From positions 1 through 27,195 of IMG/VR virus record IMGVR_UViG_3300042522_000051: a DNA stretch of 27,195 nucleotides. The stretch is one strand, 5' to 3'. The stretch comes from a virus. The notes beneath the pieces were generated by a model. It was not told where the DNA came from and did no database searches. It saw nothing but the letters and a program-made list of their open reading frames with translations. Shown here in pieces: positions 23,950 through 27,195 of this stretch. The translations under genes and the position numbers were made by a program. Position 1 is the first letter of the stretch; each line of letters starts with the position of its first letter.

Positions 23950-24022
23950 CTTATTGAGAATGAATCGCAATAAGCAATGAGTTACTGAGATACAATGATA
24001 AGGTATTGTAATGGTTCATTGC
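23950..24022 (+). repeat. Back-to-back nested AT-rich palindromes
   Basis: CTTATTG (23950-23956) pairs with CAATAAG (23968-23974). Directly abutting it, GCAATGA (23974-23980) pairs with TCATTGC (24016-24022), and inside that TACAAT (23991-23996) pairs with ATTGTA (24005-24010). All three stems are perfect. The block is AT-rich within a GC-richer non-coding region and could be an operator, an origin element or a processed RNA hairpin. Confidence 0.75.
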
Positions 24023-24386
24023 TGTATGATAAGTTATGTGTATAGGTAGATATGAAGTGATCTGTCTGGCCCTACCAACTCAACAGTACAGCGCAGCTAT
24101 AACGCTCTCAGACACGCCTAGAAGCGGCTATAAGGTGCCTCTAACCGTTGCTAGGTATACTGAGCCCTAGAGCACAGTAGAGAGCCTTACAGCCACCATT
24201 CACGTGCATAGCCTTTTTGCAGTAGTTCGCCTATGACGCGACCTGTAGCACTATTTCCATTCACACGATGCGTTCACTTCGTTCACACTCACGCCCAGCA
24301 TCACATAGCAGCCCTACGGTTCGGATCGATAAGGAACGCTGATAGGGTCAATTAGGGGGCTACACGGATCCACTGGGTTCTGGGGC

Positions 24387-24416
24387 TTGACACATCGGCC
24401 TAGGGGCTGGTATGTT
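24387..24416 (+). promoter_or_regulatory. Sigma70-type early promoter candidate
   Basis: A perfect -35 box TTGACA (24387-24392) is followed after 18 bases by TATGTT (24411-24416), four of six matches to TATAAT. It points toward the early genes starting at 24644. It is the best host-type promoter in the non-coding region. The -10 overlaps the left arm of the inverted repeat at 24400-24466. Confidence 0.6.
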
Positions 24417-24466
24417 AGATGAGTCGGTGGGGGAGGCGAGACCGTCGCTCTACCACCAGCACCTAG
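24400..24466 (+). repeat. 12-bp inverted repeat with inner hairpin
   Basis: CTAGGGGCTGGT (24400-24411) pairs with ACCAGCACCTAG (24455-24466) at 11 of 12 positions. The loop holds GAGGCGA/TCGCTC around GACCG, and an alternative GGTGG/CCACC stem (24426-24430 with 24453-24457). The arms cover the promoter spacer and -10, so it may be an operator or a DNA-level structure rather than only an RNA leader. Confidence 0.7.
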
Positions 24467-24481
24467 ATAACTTAATAGTGT

Positions 24482-24564
24482 GTGGTCGTCACAAGACGGA
24501 CTTAGCGAAGCGAGCGATCCCGCGAACAGTTATAGGTTGCAACCCGACCTGACTGTACGACCAC
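24482..24564 (+). ncRNA. Structured leader element, multi-stem, 83 bases
   Basis: GTGGTCGT (24482-24489) pairs perfectly with ACGACCAC (24557-24564). Directly inside the right arm, ACAGT (24526-24530) pairs with ACTGT (24552-24556), enclosing AGGT/ACCT and the palindrome GGTTGCAACC (24535-24544). This predicts a junction of two or three stems in the RNA upstream of the first early gene. It lacks canonical D, anticodon and T arms, so it is not called a tRNA. The RNA nature is inferred. Confidence 0.45.
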
Positions 24565-24575
24565 GTATCTAATCA

Positions 24576-24604
24576 TTAGTGCAGAGCCACATGCGCTATA
24601 TAAA
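24576..24604 (+). promoter_or_regulatory. Second early promoter candidate
   Basis: TATAAA (24599-24604) within TATATAAAT is a good -10. TTAGTG (24576-24581) at 17 bases is a poor -35. The position, about 40 bases before the first early start codon, favours a role in early transcription. Confidence 0.4.
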
Positions 24605-24643
24605 TTAGATCATGGCAACCGTTCACAACTATTGGAGTTAATT

Positions 24644-24793
24644 ATGACTACTACCATTGATCGTAAGGTAGTGCTTGACCTGCTTGGTAAGGCACGCACT
24701 GGTAATGATCTCTTGTCTGTTCTTGATATGATCGTTACTACCTTTACTGAGCCTACTACTGCTACCCCTACACTGGAGGAGATTGAGTTCTGA
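24644..24793 (+). CDS. Small early protein, 49 residues
   Basis: First gene of the early cluster. It reads MTTTIDRKVVLDLLGKARTG at the start and ends in an acidic Thr/Pro-rich tail (TEPTTATPTLEEIEF). GGAG at 24634-24637 with six bases of spacing supports the ATG. The amphipathic LDLLGKARTGNDLLSVLDMI part looks helical. Small proteins of this type open early regions in cyanophages as I recall, but no function is known to me. The stop overlaps the next start (TGATG). Confidence 0.75.
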   Translation: MTTTIDRKVVLDLLGKARTGNDLLSVLDMIVTTFTEPTTATPTLEEIEF

Positions 24794-24867
24794 TGCTAGC
24801 CCTGACTATCCTAATCATCGGCACCATTTACACTATTAAGGAGATCAATGACAACGTTTACCTTTGA
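24793..24867 (+). CDS. 24-residue hydrophobic micropeptide (possible)
   Basis: The ATG shares its A with the stop of the preceding gene (TGATG), ideal for translational coupling. The product is MLALTILIIGTIYTIKEIND plus NVYL: a 12-residue hydrophobic run followed by a short polar tail, long enough for a minimal membrane insertion. Its last 20 bases overlap the next gene in another frame, and the AAGGAG ribosome site of that gene (24838-24843) lies inside it. It may be a real micropeptide or only a leader that carries ribosomes to the next gene. Confidence 0.42.
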   Translation: MLALTILIIGTIYTIKEINDNVYL

Positions 24868-25066
24868 TGATCTACGTGCTGCTGTGCAAGACTGTACCAG
24901 CTATGACTTAGTTCAACGCATGGGTGATGACTATGAGGAGTACGCCTTGATTGATCCTTATGGTGACCAGGATGGTGATGCGTTCTATGAGTTGGGTATG
25001 GTAGAATCCTACATTCGATATAACTTTGATATCGAGCAGTACCTTAACGCACTCACTGATAAATGA
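24848..25066 (+). CDS. Small acidic early protein, 72 residues
   Basis: Starts at ATG 24848 with AAGGAG at 24838-24843. The product is strongly acidic and aromatic (DDYEEYALIDPYGDQDGDAF, then YIRYNFDIEQYLNAL) and has no membrane segment. The charge pattern is that of DNA-mimic or inhibitor proteins used in host takeover, which is a suggestion only. No family recognised. The stop overlaps the next start (ATGA at 25063). Confidence 0.75.
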   Translation: MTTFTFDDLRAAVQDCTSYDLVQRMGDDYEEYALIDPYGDQDGDAFYELGMVESYIRYNFDIEQYLNALTDK

Positions 25067-25212
25067 CATACACCATTTCACGCATGGATGATGAGGGTAA
25101 CATGATTGCTCTTGAGTCATTCGATACATATAGTGAGGCTGAGATGACAATCAATGCCTACTTTAATATGTACCCTAATGCTTATGTAGACATTATCGTC
25201 TCACCTAACTAA
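25063..25212 (+). CDS. Small early protein, 49 residues
   Basis: Overlaps the preceding gene by ATGA and ends at TAA 25210-25212. The product reads MTYTISRMDDEGNMIALESF, continuing with YSEAEMTINAYFNMYPNAYV and ending VDIIVSPN. Its pattern (beta strand, turn, beta, helix, beta) suggests a tiny alpha/beta fold. No family recognised. Codon use matches neighbours, and the coupled start makes it a credible gene despite its size. Confidence 0.7.
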   Translation: MTYTISRMDDEGNMIALESFDTYSEAEMTINAYFNMYPNAYVDIIVSPN

Positions 25213-25240
25213 TTCATTCACAATCACACGACCTAACATA

Positions 25241-25834
25241 ATGACTACCACCACAAGTGCTTTCGTTAACACTCAAGCCGCACCTATCTTTATGCTCAAG
25301 GGTGATTCACTTCTTAACTTCGTTAACGAAAAGATGCCCCTTATTAATAGAGGAGAGCTTACTCGCACTGATATGATCAAGGACGCAGGTTATGTCTATG
25401 ACAATGGTAAGGCTATGTATGTAGACTTCTACACTGAGTTGCTCAATGCACGAGGTATTGTACCTACCACCGACACTGATGTAGCTGATAAGGAGTATGA
25501 TGACATGAGCACTGATGAGAAGGATCTCTATGATAAGATCACTGATATGCTCGGTAGCAAGTGGACTCATGAGGAAACGATTGAGTTCATGGATGAGCTA
25601 GCTGACATTAGTATCACCACTGCCGATGAGTTCGAGGATGCTTACTATGGGTACAATGATGAGTATCATGCTGAGCGTTACTTTGCAGAGGAGTTTGTTA
25701 ATGAGCTAGAGGATCTCAAAGATTCCATTGTGTATGCTGCTATTGATTGGCAAGCTGTGTGGGATCATCAACTTCGGTATGATTTCAGCACCATTGAGAC
25801 TAACAACGGCACATTCTTCTTCCATAACTATTGA
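25241..25834 (+). CDS. cyAbrB-like domain fused to ArdA-like antirestriction domain (putative)
   Basis: Encodes 197 residues. Residues 19-74 (LKGDSLLNFVNE, then DMIKDAGYVYDNGKAMYVDF and YTELLNARGI) match the pattern of the cyanobacterial AbrB-like regulator core, LL..V...R.e.a...GYy...ng....dFY.A.l.ArGi. Residues about 105-197 are acidic (about 19 Asp/Glu in 57 residues) and follow the ArdA C-terminal pattern: DEFEDAYYGYND, FAEEFVNEL, then IDWQAVWDHQL and a terminal GTFFFHNY. ArdA proteins mimic DNA and block type I restriction enzymes. The early location fits anti-restriction. No ribosome site is seen; CATTCACAATCA lies in the leader. Both domain calls are by eye and should be treated as hypotheses. 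Confidence 0.7.
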   Translation: MTTTTSAFVNTQAAPIFMLKGDSLLNFVNEKMPLINRGELTRTDMIKDAGYVYDNGKAMYVDFYTELLNARGIVPTTDTDVADKEYDDMSTDEKDLYDKITDMLGSKWTHEETIEFMDELADISITTADEFEDAYYGYNDEYHAERYFAEEFVNELEDLKDSIVYAAIDWQAVWDHQLRYDFSTIETNNGTFFFHNY

Positions 25835-25847
25835 TCCATTCACACTC

Positions 25848-26066
25848 ATGACGACTTCACTACCTGCTTACAAGTCTTATGGTTATGACATTGGGTATGA
25901 GCCTATGTATCATGTAAGTACACTGATGTGGTTTAACATCGCTAAGTGTGCGAGGGAGCGAATGACTGAGTATTGTCACGACATAACACGATGGAAAGGT
26001 GAGCGTAGATCATTCTACACATCACTACAAAGGATGGAAATTGATTCTAAATGGTTTAGCGATTGA
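25848..26066 (+). CDS. Small early protein, 72 residues
   Basis: Starts at ATG 25848, 13 bases after the previous stop. The open frame runs further upstream inside the preceding gene but without a credible start. It reads MTTSLPAYKSYGYDIGYEPM and then a basic helical part (KCARERMTEYCHDITRWKGE). It has two Cys and several Tyr/Trp. No ribosome site is present; the leader carries CATTCACACTCA overlapping the ATG. No family recognised. The stop overlaps the next start (TGATG). Confidence 0.7.
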   Translation: MTTSLPAYKSYGYDIGYEPMYHVSTLMWFNIAKCARERMTEYCHDITRWKGERRSFYTSLQRMEIDSKWFSD

Positions 26067-26254
26067 TGAGTCAGACACAAGAAACTGCTATTAAAGTTGA
26101 TGTCTATCCCGATGAGTTCAAGCCTATCATGAAGGCTGTTAATTATGCTCTAATGTGTGATGATTCACGCAATATACTTAGTGAGGTAGAGTGGGCTGCA
26201 CTAAATGCGTGGCTTGATGACTTCTCCGACATTGCACTCAACGAAGCTGTATGA
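26066..26254 (+). CDS. Small acidic early protein, 62 residues
   Basis: ATG 26066 shares its A with the preceding stop; an in-frame TTG one codon earlier is unnecessary. The product (VDVYPDEFKPIMKAVNYALM, then LSEVEWAALNAWLDDFSDIA) is acidic and helical with no membrane segment. No family recognised. It is coupled on both sides, ending in ATGA with the next gene. Confidence 0.72.
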   Translation: MSQTQETAIKVDVYPDEFKPIMKAVNYALMCDDSRNILSEVEWAALNAWLDDFSDIALNEAV

Positions 26255-26412
26255 AGCTAAACATCCAACGATTACTTGAAACGTGTATAGATGATGGTAT
26301 TCGAGATGCTATCAATTCATGCCGTAAAGAGGATGACCTAGCATCTAAGCTAAGCGAGTACATCTGGATACAGATCGATTACTACTTCGACTTTGAGGAC
26401 ACTAATGGCTAA
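26251..26412 (+). CDS. Small early protein, 53 residues
   Basis: Overlaps the preceding gene by ATGA and stops at TAA 26410-26412, inside the start of the next gene. The product reads MKLNIQRLLETCIDDGIRDA, then a charged helix (CRKEDDLASKLSEYIWIQID) and an acidic end (YYFDFEDTNG). It is probably all-helical. No family recognised. The double coupling and matching codon use support it. Confidence 0.68.
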   Translation: MKLNIQRLLETCIDDGIRDAINSCRKEDDLASKLSEYIWIQIDYYFDFEDTNG

Positions 26413-26575
26413 ACCACTCACCAGTGATCAAATCAAGATGCGTCTTGAGTTGATTGACTTTGTTGCTCAAGGTGTACGTACTCAAGCTACTGCTGGGTAC
26501 TATGATGCTGAGCAAGTATCGTACTTGACTCAACAACTTGAGCGTGTCGCTAAGTTCCTTTGTGTTCGTAACTGA
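26405..26575 (+). CDS. Small early protein, 56 residues
   Basis: GAGGA at 26395-26399 places the start at ATG 26405; an in-frame TTG at 26393 is rejected. The product (MAKPLTSDQIKMRLELIDFV, YYDAEQVSYLTQQLERVAKF) is a basic-to-neutral helical protein, likely a helical hairpin. It overlaps the previous gene by eight bases in another frame. No family recognised. Confidence 0.72.
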   Translation: MAKPLTSDQIKMRLELIDFVAQGVRTQATAGYYDAEQVSYLTQQLERVAKFLCVRN

Positions 26576-26577
26576 TC

Positions 26578-26742
26578 ATGTACACTACCTACAAAAGTCT
26601 CCGTGAGTACGAGGTAACCCTCACAAGCGGTATTTGGTATCTACTAGCACCAAGTACTGAACAGGCAGCATGGACTGCTCTTGAACTATCCCAACAACGT
26701 AACGAACAACTAGTTAATGTCAAACAAACGGAAGAATGGTAA
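26578..26742 (+). CDS. Small early protein, 54 residues
   Basis: Starts two bases after the preceding stop and ends at TAA 26740-26742, inside the next gene. The product reads MYTTYKSLREYEVTLTSGIW, then YLLAPSTEQAAWTALELSQQ and an acidic end. A beta hairpin followed by one helix is likely. I recall a similar GIWYxLLAPSxExAAWxALEL pattern in short cyanophage proteins, without known function. Confidence 0.68.
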   Translation: MYTTYKSLREYEVTLTSGIWYLLAPSTEQAAWTALELSQQRNEQLVNVKQTEEW

Positions 26743-27049
26743 GATGGGTAAGCGCAAAGAGTTTCCTAACAACTGGCAAGAATACAAGGATGCTGATGAT
26801 GACATGTTCCATGAGCATACCTTTGAAGAGGTCATGTCTTGGAAGGTAGCAGGCTGGGAACTACCTAGCTCAGTCTGCTGTATCATCCGCACATCTGACC
26901 TCAACACTGGTAAGGTTAAGGAGTATGTCTACCAAAAGCGTAGTGCTGCTCAAGCTAAGGTTAATGCACTGATTGACACACCTGACATTGAGTTCACGGT
27001 TGTTGATCACGAGTCTATTCACTTCCTCACCCCTACTGACTTCAACTGA
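26717..27049 (+). CDS. Early protein, 110 residues, function unknown
   Basis: Starts at ATG 26717 inside the previous gene; a second in-frame ATG at 26744 (MGKRKEF) would remove the overlap and cannot be excluded. The product starts very basic (SNKRKNGKMGKRKEF), continues with an acidic Asp/Glu part (YKDADDDMFHEHTFEEVMSW), and ends in a mixed alpha/beta region (VKEYVYQKRSAAQAKVNALI, FTVVDHESIHFLTP). Two adjacent Cys (SVCCIIRT) are present. No family recognised. It ends in TGATG overlap with the next gene. Confidence 0.72.
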   Translation: MSNKRKNGKMGKRKEFPNNWQEYKDADDDMFHEHTFEEVMSWKVAGWELPSSVCCIIRTSDLNTGKVKEYVYQKRSAAQAKVNALIDTPDIEFTVVDHESIHFLTPTDFN

Positions 27050-27186
27050 TGTCTAGCACCACCTTCTCCCGTCGTCTTGCTCAACTGATCAAGCAAGTTG
27101 AGAATCATCCTAACCGTGATGAGATCATCAAGCTTGCACAAGAGCAACTTGTTGATGACTCATTCACAATCATCGCGGATAACTGA
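27049..27186 (+). CDS. Small early protein, 45 residues
   Basis: The ATG shares its A with the preceding stop. The product reads MSSTTFSRRLAQLIKQVENH, then PNRDEIIKLAQEQLVDDSFT and IIADN: two likely helices with a basic start and an acidic end. No family recognised. Its stop is again a TGATG overlap, with another gene starting at 27186. Confidence 0.68.
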   Translation: MSSTTFSRRLAQLIKQVENHPNRDEIIKLAQEQLVDDSFTIIADN

Positions 27187-27195
27187 TGACCAAAT
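27186..27195 (+). CDS. Start of a further early gene (partial)
   Basis: ATG at 27186-27188 shares its A with the stop of the preceding gene and reads M-T-K before the window ends. It is called only because every preceding junction of the cluster uses similar coupling. Confidence 0.4.

Larger units (their letters stand above)
23690..24643 (+). promoter_or_regulatory. 954-bp gene-free control / genome-end region
   Basis: No convincing gene is seen on either strand. In order it holds two CGyTAAGGGG direct repeats (23693-23728), a C-rich patch (near 23781-23799), AT-rich nested inverted repeats (23950-24022), a middle part with no clear signal (24040-24380), a sigma70-like promoter (24387-24416), two large inverted repeats (24400-24466 and 24482-24564) and a second promoter (24576-24604). 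In T7 the interval between the last right-end gene and the first early genes holds the terminal repeat and early host promoters; this stretch fits that role. The exact ends cannot be read from sequence alone. Confidence 0.6.

Noticed and set aside
24390-24470. Minus-strand tRNA suggested by GGTAGAGC
   Set aside because: The D-arm-like string is present, but there is no T arm and the acceptor pairing does not fit a seven-pair stem; it is better explained by the inverted repeat.
24482-24564. Plus-strand tRNA suggested by an 83-base length and closing stem
   Set aside because: No canonical D or anticodon arm and the T-loop signature is wrong; kept only as a structured element.
25728-25847. Upstream extension of the 72-residue early gene
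   Set aside because: It would lie inside the cyAbrB/ArdA-like gene; ATG 25848 fits the gap after that stop codon.

Overview
The window is part of a T7-like podovirus (Autographiviridae-type) genome and probably comes from a phage of cyanobacteria. The T7 block order is intact on the + strand: capsid C-terminus, tail tubular proteins A and B, three internal virion proteins, tail fibre, lysis genes, small terminase, large terminase. The cyanobacterial link is inferred from four features: the cyanophage-style fibre proteins, the C39-plus-glucosaminidase lysin, a ThyX thymidylate synthase and an early protein that starts with a cyAbrB-like domain. Every convincing gene is on the + strand, with short gaps and many stop/start overlaps. 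No tRNA, IS element, integrase or CRISPR array was found.

Layout. 1-693: end of the major capsid gene and two small beta-rich structural genes, closed by a strong terminator (706-732) where T7 has its own post-capsid terminator. 756-11977: tail tube and internal core proteins. The murein hydrolase (glucosaminidase) sits in the second core protein, whereas T7 carries its hydrolase on gp16. 11984-15393: adsorption module with a main fibre (T7 gp17 N-terminus, Ala/Ser heptads, YadA-like beta-roll repeats, S74 chaperone), a second fibre/tip protein and a small protein. From about 13.03 kb to 15.5 kb this part is clearly richer in GC than its flanks, so it looks swapped in. It ends in triple 14-bp repeats and a terminator. 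15566-17232: lysis and small terminase. 17229-20982: an insertion zone with three HNH endonucleases and four unrecognised genes between the small and large terminases. 20915-22684: large terminase. 23057-23689: thyX.

Two gene-free stretches follow. 22685-23056 holds a terminator and three pairs of TACTGT repeats with a 9-bp period. 23690-24643 holds short direct repeats, nested palindromes, a TTGACA promoter and large inverted repeats. Together they look like the genome-end and early-control region of a T7-like phage, in a contig that has been joined or rotated across the ends. From 24644 to the right edge runs a tight string of small early genes. One of them (25241-25834) joins a cyAbrB-like N-terminus to an acidic ArdA-like C-terminus; I consider it the most novel-looking object here.

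Proposed working order: host RNA polymerase reads the early genes from the promoters near 24.4-24.6 kb, and these genes probably handle host takeover and anti-restriction. Late genes build the virion, the lysis cassette opens the cell, and terminases package DNA. All functions come from reading motifs by eye; no database search was run.
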